A stretch of DNA of 15,836 bases, taken from contig DAOUBX010000155.1 of assembly GCA_034432445.1 (NCBI GenBank), positions 1 through 15,836 of the forward strand, given 5' to 3'. Positions 1 through 7,127 of the stretch are shown piece after piece (position 1 is the first letter of the stretch; every line of letters starts with the position of its first letter). Under the pieces are notes generated by a model, which worked only from the letters and a program-made list of their open reading frames with translations, searched no databases and had not been told where the DNA came from. A program made the position numbers and the translations under genes. The stretch comes from JANWYQ01 sp034432445 (GTDB taxonomy: Bacteria; Chloroflexota; Anaerolineae; JAAEKA01).

Positions 1-87
1 CGGCGCGCCCGCCGTGCTGTGGCCCATCAGGCCACTAGACTCGATTTGCTCAAATGTGTTAGTCGGCCTCAGCCGCTGGCGAACGCA
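1..87. other. left edge, no gene supported
   Basis: Nothing firm is visible here. A 16 bp stretch at 64-79 (CGGCCTCAGCCGCTGG) recurs exactly at 1850-1865 inside the inverted-repeat element near the radical SAM gene, so repeat debris reaches this edge. A minus-strand ATG near position 26 could open a gene running off the window, but only a few codons are visible and there is no clear ribosome-binding site. Confidence 0.3.
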
Positions 88-279
88 TCACGTGCACGTA
101 CCTTTGCCGCCCGACGTCCCCAGCGGACCCAGGAAGCCTTGGGGGGCAAAGCCAGGATCGGGCGGACCGCCTTGCGCCGAGACCTCGAGAGAACGCTCGA
201 AGACAATGGCGGGCGGTTGCCATGGTTGGCGACCCTGCTGATCAACAAACTGATGGGTAGGAGGAATGAAGATGTCCAT
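88..279 (-). CDS. putative RiPP precursor peptide (63 aa)
   Basis: Small gene, last in the PRMT-like / PqqD-like / radical SAM series and 217 nt after the radical SAM stop. The ATG is supported by a GGAG motif seven bases upstream. The peptide reads as a leader (about 1-36) with a WQPPAIVFERSLEV segment at 20-33, then AQGG (35-38), then a Gly/Pro-rich tail (39-63) with PPDPG, GFLGPLG, a GG pair and a single Cys at 62. Length, composition and position match a substrate for a PqqD/radical SAM system, with the GG step as a possible leader-cleavage site. I do not recognise a named precursor family, so the role is inferred from context. It could instead be an unrelated small protein or a chance reading frame, though the ribosome-binding site and protein-like leader argue against chance. 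Confidence 0.55.
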   Translation of the reverse strand: MDIFIPPTHQFVDQQGRQPWQPPAIVFERSLEVSAQGGPPDPGFAPQGFLGPLGTSGGKGTCT

Positions 280-302
280 GGTGTCGCTCCAGTGCGTGGG
301 GG

Positions 303-330
303 CAGGAGAAACTCGCTGCTCCTGAATATA
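303..330 (-). promoter_or_regulatory. possible promoter and hairpin before the small peptide gene
   Basis: On the minus strand a TATATT hexamer (325-330) lies about 45 nt before the peptide ATG. A hairpin with 6 bp arms follows it (CAGGAG at 303-308 paired with CTCCTG at 319-324). No good -35 hexamer is seen at the usual spacing, so a separate promoter for the peptide gene is only a suggestion. Confidence 0.3.
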
Positions 331-496
331 GAGTTAGCTTGGAAACCATCGGAAAGGTCGAGCAGGTGTATCTCGGCCGCAGGCGCCGGGACTTAGCGTC
401 GGACACGAAACACCGCCGGCGCCGGCAAACTTGAGAGGTCTCCTGACTGCGTACAATCCGTGGCCGGCCGCGTGTTTGCGGGTGCGCAGCTCCATG

Positions 497-1729
497 TCAA
501 ACGCGCCAAGCCGGCACGCCGGCTGCGCTCACAGCCGGTTGGGCCGTCCAGGCATCGTCTAAGCCCAGCAAAGGGATCGGCTGGCGCAGGGCAACAGGCT
601 GCGGCGCAGCAGGATTGGCCCGCAGCCGTGCCTGCAGCGCCGTCTCCGGAATGGGTGTGCCTGGGTGCTGTTGGGCAAAGCGCGCCTGTGCCTGCTGGCA
701 GGCCAGGGTGTGGCCGGCGTAGAGATCGCCGCTCTCCTTCCAGGCCAGGCCGGAACAGCGTCCCTCGCAGTAGGCGTTGATGGGACAGACTTGGCAGTCG
801 GGCAGGAAACGCACAGTGTGCCGCCGGCGCAACTCGACCAGGATCGGCGCCTCGCGCCAGATCTGGGCAAAGGGCTGCTCCCGCAGGTTGCCGGCGGGGA
901 TGCGCAGCTCCTGGCAGGGGAACACCTCGCCGTAAGGGCTGATCAGACAGGAGGAGAGTCCCACCGAGCAGGTGCGCGACTCGGGCGTGCGCACCCGCGG
1001 CGCAAAGGGGGTGCCATCGGCGACCAGCGCATCGGTGATCTGCTGCCGGCTGAGCTGGTGCCGGCCGGCCTTGTCCACGCCGTCGTCGTCGGGCGAGATC
1101 TTGAACACCTGCTCGTACTCCGCGCCCAGCGCAAGGGCCAACTCCACCATGGCCTCCCGTTCGGCGATGTTCAGGTCCAACAGCAAGGTGTTCAGCTTGA
1201 CACGCACCCCCCGCTCCCGCAGCAACGTCACCCCGCGCACCACCCGCGCCAGGGTGTGACGGCTGCGCGCAATGCGGTCGAAGGTGGCGTCGGTGGCGCC
1301 CAGCAGGCTGATATCCACCTGCGACGGCGTCAGCGCAGCGATGCGGTCGGCCTTGGTCGGGGTGATCAGGACGCCGTTGGTCTTCAGGGTCAGGTCGAAA
1401 CCCAGGCGGCGGGCCTGTTCGGCGATGGCAAAGAAGTCGCGACGGGTGAGGATCTCGCCGCCGGTGAGAGTGAGCCGCAGCGTCCCCGCCGCGGCCAACT
1501 GTTCCAGGATGTTCAGACACTCGGCCGTGCTCAGCTCCGGTTGGCGACGCGGCGCGTTGTAGCACATGACACAGTCCAGGTTGCAGATATGGGTCAGCTC
1601 CCACAGCACGCTGAAGGGCACGTGCTCGCGGCCCAGGCGCGCCAACAACGCCGCATAAGGATCGGCGGATGTCGGGGGTATGGCACAGCCGTCAAAGCTG
1701 CGATCGGGCAGGGCGGGAAGCGTGAACAT
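497..1729 (-). CDS. radical SAM/SPASM peptide-modifying enzyme
   Basis: A 410-residue cytoplasmic radical SAM enzyme. The CxxxCxxC triad that holds the SAM-cleaving 4Fe-4S cluster is at C49, C53 and C56 (CNLDCVMC), and a GGE motif is at 90-92. The C-terminal SPASM domain is complete: C254, then G267-x4-C272, then C312-x2-C315-x5-C321-x3-C325, then C344. This is the pattern for two auxiliary clusters. The family includes PqqE, AlbA and mycofactocin and sactipeptide maturases, which form crosslinks on ribosomal peptides. A PqqD-like protein upstream and a small peptide downstream support that role. I chose the ATG at 1729. A reading 34 codons longer, back to 1831, would run into the inverted-repeat element and reads poorly there. 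The substrate and the bond formed cannot be told from sequence. Confidence 0.9.
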   Translation of the reverse strand: MFTLPALPDRSFDGCAIPPTSADPYAALLARLGREHVPFSVLWELTHICNLDCVMCYNAPRRQPELSTAECLNILEQLAAAGTLRLTLTGGEILTRRDFFAIAEQARRLGFDLTLKTNGVLITPTKADRIAALTPSQVDISLLGATDATFDRIARSRHTLARVVRGVTLLRERGVRVKLNTLLLDLNIAEREAMVELALALGAEYEQVFKISPDDDGVDKAGRHQLSRQQITDALVADGTPFAPRVRTPESRTCSVGLSSCLISPYGEVFPCQELRIPAGNLREQPFAQIWREAPILVELRRRHTVRFLPDCQVCPINAYCEGRCSGLAWKESGDLYAGHTLACQQAQARFAQQHPGTPIPETALQARLRANPAAPQPVALRQPIPLLGLDDAWTAQPAVSAAGVPAWRV

Positions 1730-1733
1730 CGTC

Positions 1734-1760
1734 AATGGGCAACGGTTAATGGGCAACGGC
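1734..1760. repeat. short tandem repeat at the radical SAM start
   Basis: Two adjacent copies of a roughly 14 bp unit, AATGGGCAACGG plus two bases, lie immediately upstream of the radical SAM start codon. There is no clear Shine-Dalgarno sequence in this stretch, so translation initiation there is either weak or unusual. Confidence 0.5.
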
Positions 1761-1781
1761 GTCCGGGGGCTGATAGACCTT

Positions 1782-1955
1782 AAAGACTGTTTGAAAAGCC
1801 CGGCATCGCCGGGATCAGAGGTTGAAACCATCTGGCTGAGAGTACGAAGCGGCCTCAGCCGCTGGTTTCCAGGCCCTGAGGGGCCTTCGTGCTGTCAGCC
1901 GGTGGTTGGAAACCCACCGGTTCGGGGCTTTTCAGACTTTTCAAACAGCCTCTTA
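1782..1955. repeat. MITE-like element with inverted ends
   Basis: A perfect 12 bp inverted pair, CTGTTTGAAAAG (1787-1798) and CTTTTCAAACAG (1937-1948), bounds about 160 bp. TTAA on the left and TTAG on the right flank the ends and might be remains of a target duplication. Inside are three hairpins: CCCGGC/GCCGGG (1799-1813), AGGCCC/GGGCCT (1871-1886) and CCGGTGG/CCACCGG (1899-1920). No protein is encoded. The form fits a small non-autonomous element mobilised by a transposase elsewhere. The 16 bp at 1850-1865 also occurs at 64-79. Confidence 0.5.
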
Positions 1956-2093
1956 GAACGTGCGCAGGGGGCCGGTCGCATAGGGCCGCTAGGTTGCGCA
2001 ACGCTGGACTCGCCTGCGTGCACAGCCGCACTTGACCCGCTACTCGACCCACCGGCCTGTAGCGAGGCCTCGACTGCGTCGCTCCTCCGCCGT

Positions 2094-2200
2094 AACTATT
2101 CAGGTGCCGGGCACTTGCGACCGGTTTCCAACTTGAGCCGGCTCTGCAGACGCCCTGGCCAGCGCAGTCTTAAGTGCCCGGCACCTAGGGCTGAATAGTT
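2094..2200. repeat. inverted-repeat element (107 bp)
   Basis: The left arm (2094-2116) and right arm (2172-2200) are inverted copies built on AACTATTCAG and GGTGCCGGGCACTT. The right arm has six extra bases (CCCTAG read on the minus strand), which makes it 29 bp against 23 bp. The 55 bp between the arms has no reading frame of note. It resembles dispersed palindromic elements common in GC-rich environmental bacteria. It could fold as one long hairpin in a transcript crossing the gap. Confidence 0.6.
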
Positions 2201-2300
2201 GCCCTCCGCCTTTGATTGCCGGGCCAAAACGCCCTTAGGCGGGTCGGTCGGAGGATGTCCGTGCCGGCTGTTGCACCGCTCGCGATCACTGCAAGACAAC

Positions 2301-2373
2301 GGCCTGGATTGTCTGACGGCGTCCTGCGCCGCACCGTCCTTCTAACACCCTGCTCATCGGGGCAATCCAGGCC
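2301..2373. repeat. 11 bp perfect inverted repeat, nested hairpin
   Basis: GGCCTGGATTG (2301-2311) pairs perfectly with CAATCCAGGCC (2363-2373). A second GC-rich stem (CGGCG/CGCCG) lies between them. It starts about 40 nt after the stop of the PqqD-like gene, so it could mark the end of that transcript or be the end of a lost mobile element. There is no U-tract, so I do not call it an intrinsic terminator. With the two elements to its left it fills the 680 bp gap at 1730-2410, where I see no gene. Confidence 0.4.
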
Positions 2374-2410
2374 CGAACGTCGGCGGGCTACACGCCTCCT
2401 TGCCGACTCG

Positions 2411-2683
2411 CTACTCGGCCCAGGTCAACAGACCCTTGTCCACCAGGGCAGCGACAAACTCCTCGGTGCTGGCCAGCGCCTCGGTCGGGGTCACCGCGAA
2501 CTCCTGCGCCAGCACGCTCGCAATCTCTGCCACTGTGCGCGTGCCGTCGGCGAGCTGCCAGATGCGGCTGCCGGTCGGGTTGAGCATGCGCACCATGTTC
2601 TCGGCCGGGCTGATGATCACGGCATCCTGGCCGAAAACACGCGAGGCTGTACGGGGATGGTGAATGGGGCGGGTGGATGACAT
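2411..2683 (-). CDS. PqqD-like peptide chaperone (RRE domain)
   Basis: A 90-residue protein of PqqD type, the small winged-helix fold that binds a RiPP leader peptide and delivers it to a radical SAM enzyme. The family signature is clear: a beta-rich start ending in VIISPAENMVRMLNPTGSRIW, then DGTRTVAEIASVLAQEF, then a helix ending in FVAALVDKGLL. This is the usual length for the family, counted from the ATG at 2683. A GTG at 2731 would add 16 residues that do not look like PqqD, and neither start has a strong ribosome-binding site. It sits between a PRMT-like methyltransferase, 114 nt upstream, and the radical SAM/SPASM gene. The pair is usually adjacent; here repeat elements separate them by about 680 bp. 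Confidence 0.85.
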   Translation of the reverse strand: MSSTRPIHHPRTASRVFGQDAVIISPAENMVRMLNPTGSRIWQLADGTRTVAEIASVLAQEFAVTPTEALASTEEFVAALVDKGLLTWAE

Positions 2684-2797
2684 CTTGGTGGCTGCCGTGA
2701 CACAAAGTTGCACAAACGCCGCTGAGAGCACAACCGGGAAGTTCTACGTGCAACAGCAATTCTAACCAGATCGCACACCCCTGTCAACTGATAAACC

Positions 2798-3763
2798 TTA
2801 CAAACGCGTTAAGCTGCGCGGGGCGGCAAAATAGGTCGACTGTTCGAAGCTGGCCTTTAGCCGGCCTGGCCGGCCTTGGTCAAGGATGCGCGTGCTCCAG
2901 GTCCACAGGTAGTCATGGCCGGCCAGGATGGCCTGCACCGTGCTGAGCACCACGTCCCCCGGCGCCAGCACGGCCGGCTCGCGCCAGGGGAAGAAGGTCT
3001 GGCCGAAGATCAGCTCCGGCCGGCCGGGCGCGTTGGAGAAGCCCACACCGTCGGCCAACTCGGCGTCGAACCAGGCGATCAAGCCATGGGCCACGCCGGC
3101 GCGCTGCACGGTGAACTGCACTGCGCCGGCCACGTTGGGGTCGGCGACGGCCAGGTAGTCGAGCATGGCCCACGGCTGCGCCGCGGCCAGCAGTTGCTCC
3201 GGCGCCACGCGACCCTTGCCGTGGGCGTTGAGCGCCATCTCCTGCGCCGGCTGCCAGTTCAGGCCATAGGGCCGTTCGTCCCACGGCCCGGCATACTGGC
3301 GATACAAGTCCGGCGCCTCGACCGGGGCCAGCCAGATCGTCTCGCGCCGCGGGATCATAGCGCCGCCCGGGGCCAGGTGCCGCGCCCGCGCGTCGATCAA
3401 CGCGGGTAGGTAGTGCTGGTAGAGCGGCAGCAAGCCGTGGATGTCCTGCACGACCACGTCGACGCGCTGCGGCAGGGTGACGGCGGTCGACACGTCCTGG
3501 ATGAAAGTGATGCGGTCGGCGTAGCCGTTGACAGCGGCCAACTCCTGCGCCAGCAAGATCGAGTCGTCCGGCTCCACGGCGTAGACGTGGTCGGCGCCGG
3601 CTTGGCAGGCCAGCAGGGTGAAGATGCCCGGCCCCGCGCCGATGTCGAGCACCGTGTAACCAGGCCGCACCGTTTGGCGCAGCGCACGCGCGTAGGCGTC
3701 GGTGCGGACGGTGTCGGCGATCATGCGGCCGTAGCCGAGGATGTTGTAGGTGGTGGGTCGCAT
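2798..3763 (-). CDS. PRMT-like SAM-dependent methyltransferase
   Basis: A 321-residue class I methyltransferase with the layout of protein arginine methyltransferases. The N-terminus has YGRMIADTVRTDAY (11-24). Motif I is VLDIGAGPG (38-46), and an acidic residue ends strand 2 (AVEPD, E64). A C-terminal beta-barrel-like part includes FSNAPGRPELIFGQTFF. Two PRMT hallmarks are altered. The double-Glu loop reads VVQDIHG (105-110) instead of SEWMG, and no THW motif is seen. It may therefore methylate something other than arginine, perhaps the peptide made by this cluster. L11-methyltransferase-like naming would also be plausible in automatic annotation. The start codon directly follows a REP-like hairpin. 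GAGG lies only about two bases before the ATG, closer than usual. Confidence 0.8.
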   Translation of the reverse strand: MRPTTYNILGYGRMIADTVRTDAYARALRQTVRPGYTVLDIGAGPGIFTLLACQAGADHVYAVEPDDSILLAQELAAVNGYADRITFIQDVSTAVTLPQRVDVVVQDIHGLLPLYQHYLPALIDARARHLAPGGAMIPRRETIWLAPVEAPDLYRQYAGPWDERPYGLNWQPAQEMALNAHGKGRVAPEQLLAAAQPWAMLDYLAVADPNVAGAVQFTVQRAGVAHGLIAWFDAELADGVGFSNAPGRPELIFGQTFFPWREPAVLAPGDVVLSTVQAILAGHDYLWTWSTRILDQGRPGRLKASFEQSTYFAAPRSLTRL

Positions 3764-3766
3764 GCC

Positions 3767-3797
3767 CTCACGCCGGCCCTCTCCCTCTGGGAGAGGG
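3767..3797. repeat. REP-like palindrome (CCCTCTCCC type)
   Basis: CCCTCTCCC (3777-3785), a 3 nt loop, and GGGAGAGGG (3789-3797), with CCCTCACGCCGG before it. This is the widespread CCCTCACCCC-n-GCCCTCTCCC intergenic repeat of many bacterial genomes. It fills most of the 77 bp between the sugar phosphotransferase stop and the methyltransferase ATG. It could attenuate read-through from the polysaccharide genes into the peptide cluster. Confidence 0.6.
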
Positions 3798-3840
3798 AAT
3801 GTGCTCTCAACCGGGCCCTATCCGGGGGGAGAAGGGCAGG

Positions 3841-5343
3841 TTACTGGCCTTTGAACTGGGTCATGACGGCGACGGTTTTGAGCAGGATGCGCAAGTCGAG
3901 CAGGAGGTTGGCGTGCTTGACGTAGTAGAGGTCGTACTCCAGCTTCACGCGGGCGTCGTCTTGGCAGTTGCCGTAGCGGTACTGCACCTGGGCCCAGCCG
4001 GTGATGCCGGGGTGGACGGCGTGCCGGGCGCGGTAGAAGGGGATCTGCTGCGCCAGGGTCTCCACGAACTGGGGGCGCTCCGGCCGTGGGCCGATGATGC
4101 TCATCTCCCCGCGCAGGACGTTGATCACCTGTGGCAGCTCGTCCAGCCGCGTCTTGCGCAGGATGCGCCCTACGGGCGTGATGCGATTGTCATCCTTGGC
4201 GGCCCACACGGCGCCGGTGTGCTGTTCGGCATCCGGAATCATGGAGCGGAACTTGATGCACTCGAAGAGACGGCCGCCCTTGCCCACCCGCGTCTGCCGA
4301 TACAGCAGCGGGCCGGGCGAGGAGATGGCGTTGGCTATGGCTACCCACAGAGCCACCACCGCCAGCGGGATCAACGCCAGGACGGCGATGACGAAGTCGG
4401 TAATGCGCTTGACCACCAGATAGAGCCGGTAGGCAGCGCTGTCCTCCATCGGCAAGGCCGCTTGCAAGTCGCGCCCCAGGTGCTGCACAGGCACGCGCGT
4501 CAACAGGCGCTCGTAGATCACCGGCATCGGCGTGATGCGCATGCCCAGCTCACGGCAGCGCAGCAGGTCATCGAACAGCTCGCTGCTGATGGCGTGGCGA
4601 TGGGTGATGGCGACGATGATCTCATCTACCTGCAAGGCCTGCGCCAGCGGCACCAGCACGTCGCGGCCGCCCAGCACCGGCACGCCGCCGAACTCCGCGT
4701 CGGTCAGGGCTTTGTTGTCGTCGATGAAGCCGCGCAGCACGTAGCCGGTGCCGCGGTAGGGGTTAGCGTCATGGGTCGCCTCCTGCAACATCTCCACCAG
4801 GGTGCGCCCCGCCCAGCCGGCGCCGACGACCAGCGCCTGCTGCTTGAACCAGGGCTGAACAAAGGCGCGGGCGTAGACAATACGCCAGGCGACCACGCCG
4901 CCCCACGCCAGAAACAGGAAGAGAAACACGGGGCCGCGCGACGCCAGCGGCGGCGTCAGCCGTGGAATCAAGACGTAAACCAGCACCGTAGCTGCAACCG
5001 CCAAGGTGGCGCTGCGCACGATGGTTGTGGTGCTGGCAGCCCGCGGCAGGTCGTAGAGCTCGAAGAACTGCGCCCAGAGGTACCACACCACGGTCAAGGT
5101 GATGTACCACTTGATGGGGGCAAGAGCCGTGCTGAGAGGGGCCGGCGTGTTGTCGCGCGCGAACCAGCTCACGCCCAGGGCGAAGTTGAGGAGGAGCACG
5201 TCCACGACCAAAAGCAGCAGCTTGCGCTCGGACGTGCGCAGGCGCAAACCGGGCAGAGCAAGACGACCCTGCCGGCGAACAGTCAACAAGGCGCGGCCGA
5301 GGCCGCGCTCACGATCACCCAAGCCACTCGATTCGGCGCTCAT
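3841..5343 (-). CDS. polyprenyl-phosphate sugar phosphotransferase
   Basis: A 500-residue membrane enzyme of the WbaP/CpsE type. It would transfer a sugar-1-phosphate to undecaprenyl phosphate, the first step of exopolysaccharide repeat-unit synthesis. Four hydrophobic segments lie in the N-terminal part (first LLLLVVDVLLLNFALGV). A Rossmann-like central domain follows (LVVGAGWAG), then a fifth hydrophobic segment (ITDFVIAVLALIPLAVVALW). The catalytic C-terminal domain has SSPGPLLYRQTRVGKGG, KFRSM, DELPQVINVLRGEMSIIGPRP and GITGWAQV, all family hallmarks. Length is normal. The ATG has an excellent ribosome-binding site (GGGAGG, four bases away). The gene is followed by the REP-like palindrome and then the methyltransferase. 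The N-terminal organisation and neighbours resemble exosortase-linked EPS loci, but no exosortase gene is in view. Confidence 0.93.
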   Translation of the reverse strand: MSAESSGLGDRERGLGRALLTVRRQGRLALPGLRLRTSERKLLLLVVDVLLLNFALGVSWFARDNTPAPLSTALAPIKWYITLTVVWYLWAQFFELYDLPRAASTTTIVRSATLAVAATVLVYVLIPRLTPPLASRGPVFLFLFLAWGGVVAWRIVYARAFVQPWFKQQALVVGAGWAGRTLVEMLQEATHDANPYRGTGYVLRGFIDDNKALTDAEFGGVPVLGGRDVLVPLAQALQVDEIIVAITHRHAISSELFDDLLRCRELGMRITPMPVIYERLLTRVPVQHLGRDLQAALPMEDSAAYRLYLVVKRITDFVIAVLALIPLAVVALWVAIANAISSPGPLLYRQTRVGKGGRLFECIKFRSMIPDAEQHTGAVWAAKDDNRITPVGRILRKTRLDELPQVINVLRGEMSIIGPRPERPQFVETLAQQIPFYRARHAVHPGITGWAQVQYRYGNCQDDARVKLEYDLYYVKHANLLLDLRILLKTVAVMTQFKGQ

Positions 5344-5744
5344 AGTTCCTCCCCGTGGGCATGGCCCAGGACAACGTCCCTAAGGACGAGGGTCGGTTGG
5401 AAGCCAAGTGCAACGTACAGAGATCCATGGGTCGTGGCTCCGTCCTTCCGTGTGACAAACGCTCCGGTTGTGGGCAGCGCTTACACCACGCAGGGCGCTG
5501 CTTGTGACGTCAACGTGGCCAACCTTCCCTTGTCGGTTGGCCAGTTGTTCTCGCTCGGCCGATGGTACAGCCTATCCCAAACGGGGTCGAGCATCCCAGG
5601 CTCGACGGTTGGCACAGAACAGCTTGCAACGTGGCTGCAGCCCCGTGAACAGTGACCACCCCTTTGTAGCATTGCCCCGGGCTGCAGGAAGGCACAAGGC
5701 TCGGAGGAAGGTGTAGACAATGATGGAAGACCCGTGCGCCCGGC
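5344..5744 (-). promoter_or_regulatory. possible long structured 5' leader
   Basis: This 400 bp stretch lies between a consensus -10 element and the sugar phosphotransferase ATG, with no convincing gene. Strong hairpins are visible: a 9 bp perfect stem TGGCCAACC/GGTTGGCCA (5516-5543), a 7 bp stem GCAGCGC/GCGCTGC (5474-5501), a 7 bp stem GTCGAGC/GCTCGAC near 5586-5606, and a short CGTCC/GGACG stem near 5375-5389. If transcribed from the -10 at 5745 it would form an unusually long leader. I did not match it to any riboswitch class I know, including c-di-GMP types. Confidence 0.3.
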
Positions 5745-5753
5745 ATTATAGCA
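5745..5753 (-). promoter_or_regulatory. extended -10 promoter
   Basis: The minus strand reads TGCTATAAT, a perfect extended -10 motif. A weak TTGTAG lies 18 nt upstream as a possible -35. It sits just after the end of the neighbouring glycosyltransferase and points to the sugar phosphotransferase. The promoter before the other GT4 gene (14222-14230) shares TTGTGCTATA with it. Confidence 0.5.
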
Positions 5754-5843
5754 CAAGCGGCGCCAAGGCTACAAAACACCGGAGCCGCTGCGCACCCGGT
5801 CTGGCGGCAGAGGTGGGACGCGGCTGCGGGCAGCGGCGCCGCG

Positions 5844-7109
5844 CTAGCTGCGCAGGGCCGCGTTGGCCAGCCGGGCGTACACTGCATCCACGCGGCGGTA
5901 GACGACGCGCCAGTCGTAGCGCGCCTCGACCCAGCGCCGGCCGGCCAGCCGCAGGCGTTGGTTCAGCTCGGCATCGGTCAGCACGCGCACCGTGGCCGCG
6001 GCGAAGGCAGCCGCGTCGCCGGCGATGAGGATGTTCTCGCCCTCGTGCAGCTCGATCCCCTCGGCGCCGATGGGAGTGGAAACGATGGGCAGGCCCCACA
6101 GCCAGGCGTCCACAATCTTGACGCGCATGCCGCCGCCGGAGAAAAGGGGCACGATGAAGGCATCGGCGGCCGCCAGGTAGGGCAGGGGGTCGGCCACGTA
6201 GCCCGTCACCTCGATGCGCGGGTCGGCGGCCAGGGCCTGCACCTCGGCCGGCGGGTTCTTGCCCACGACCACGAAGCGCGCTGCGGGCAGTTGCTGCCAG
6301 ACCAGCGGCAACACCTCGCGTGCGAACCACAGCACTCCGGCCACGTTGGGCGGCCAGAACATGGTGCCGAGGTGGAGCACGGTGGGGGCCGGCGAATCGG
6401 TGGACCGGTAAGTTGGTGGATGGGCGACCGGGGCGACCGCGGTGGGATCGATGCAGATGGGGAGGGTGGTGAACTTGGCGGCTTGTTGGCTGCGCTCAGG
6501 CTCAGGGAAGAGGTCGAGCAGCAGGCTGCGGTCTTGGTCGGTGACGGTGAGGATGGCGTCGAAACGGCGCAGCATGTCCGCCTCGTAGCGGCGAAAGGCG
6601 CGCGCCTCGCGATGGCCGATCAGGCGGCGCAGGCCGGTCGACTCGTCTGCGATGCGCTCGGTCAGCTTGTAGATGGCGTTGTGCTCGTCCAGCAGGGTCT
6701 GGGGGCGACGAGGCGCGGCCTGCGCGGCCAGCAAGCCCCACTGCGCCATGCTGAGCTGATCGGCGTGGATCACGTCGAAGCGCGTCTCGGCGGCCAGTCG
6801 GCGCAGCAGCGCGGCCATCTCGGCCATCTCGTCGCGGACAATGGTAACCGGCAGGCCGGTAAGCAGCCCGCGCACACCAGCCCGCAGGTTACGGCCGGCC
6901 GAGCGGTGGATGGGCACGGTGTGCACGGCGTGGGCGAACTGCCGCAGATGCTCCACATACGCCGGCCGATCGTCGGGGCGGACGAAGGAGACCAACGTCA
7001 CCGGATGTTGCCCGGCCAGGTGGCGCAGCATGTAGTAGGCGCGCACCTTGGGGCCGGCGTCCAGGGGATAGGGCAGGACTTGGGTGAGGAAGAGGATGTT
7101 GATGGTCAA
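5844..7109 (-). CDS. GT4-like glycosyltransferase
   Basis: A 421-residue GT-B fold glycosyltransferase, probably cytoplasmic, adding a sugar to the lipid-linked polysaccharide unit. The N-terminal domain starts ILFLTQVLPYPLDAGPKVRAYYML, with a short glycine loop. The C-terminal domain has VLHLGTMFWPPNVAGVLWFA, VVGKNPP and the donor-binding stretch PLFSGGGMRVKIVDAWLWG followed by PIVSTPIGAEGI. This resembles the family-1-type transferases seen in EPS loci with DUF3473 deacetylases. The start codon is TTG at 7109: no ATG or GTG lies between the upstream gene's stop, 18 bp away and in the same frame, and the conserved N-terminus. It is probably co-transcribed with the propeller gene. The sugar and acceptor are unknown. 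Confidence 0.88.
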   Translation of the reverse strand: MTINILFLTQVLPYPLDAGPKVRAYYMLRHLAGQHPVTLVSFVRPDDRPAYVEHLRQFAHAVHTVPIHRSAGRNLRAGVRGLLTGLPVTIVRDEMAEMAALLRRLAAETRFDVIHADQLSMAQWGLLAAQAAPRRPQTLLDEHNAIYKLTERIADESTGLRRLIGHREARAFRRYEADMLRRFDAILTVTDQDRSLLLDLFPEPERSQQAAKFTTLPICIDPTAVAPVAHPPTYRSTDSPAPTVLHLGTMFWPPNVAGVLWFAREVLPLVWQQLPAARFVVVGKNPPAEVQALAADPRIEVTGYVADPLPYLAAADAFIVPLFSGGGMRVKIVDAWLWGLPIVSTPIGAEGIELHEGENILIAGDAAAFAAATVRVLTDAELNQRLRLAGRRWVEARYDWRVVYRRVDAVYARLANAALRS

Positions 7110-7127
7110 TTGGGGAATGGTTGTTGG

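Noticed and set aside
19..396. 125-codon plus-strand frame opposite the small peptide
   Set aside because: No ribosome-binding site or domain seen. The minus-strand peptide has a better start signal and protein-like composition.
347..508. 53-codon minus-strand frame just after the radical SAM gene (ATG overlapping its end)
   Set aside because: Arg/Pro-rich with no leader-like segment or ribosome-binding site; weaker than the peptide at 88-279.
393..1604. 403-codon minus-strand frame
   Set aside because: Out-of-frame shadow of the radical SAM gene, rich in Arg/Pro/His; the true frame has the cysteine motifs.
665..1783. 372-codon plus-strand open frame
   Set aside because: Antisense of the radical SAM gene, no recognisable domain.
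3799..5655. 618-codon plus-strand open frame
   Set aside because: It is the antisense of the sugar phosphotransferase. The product is Gln/His/Arg-rich with no domain, typical of GC-rich opposite-strand openness.
5481..5756. 91-codon minus-strand frame in the leader region
   Set aside because: Its start overlaps the -10 promoter, and the Cys/Ser/Pro-rich product has no family likeness or ribosome-binding site.
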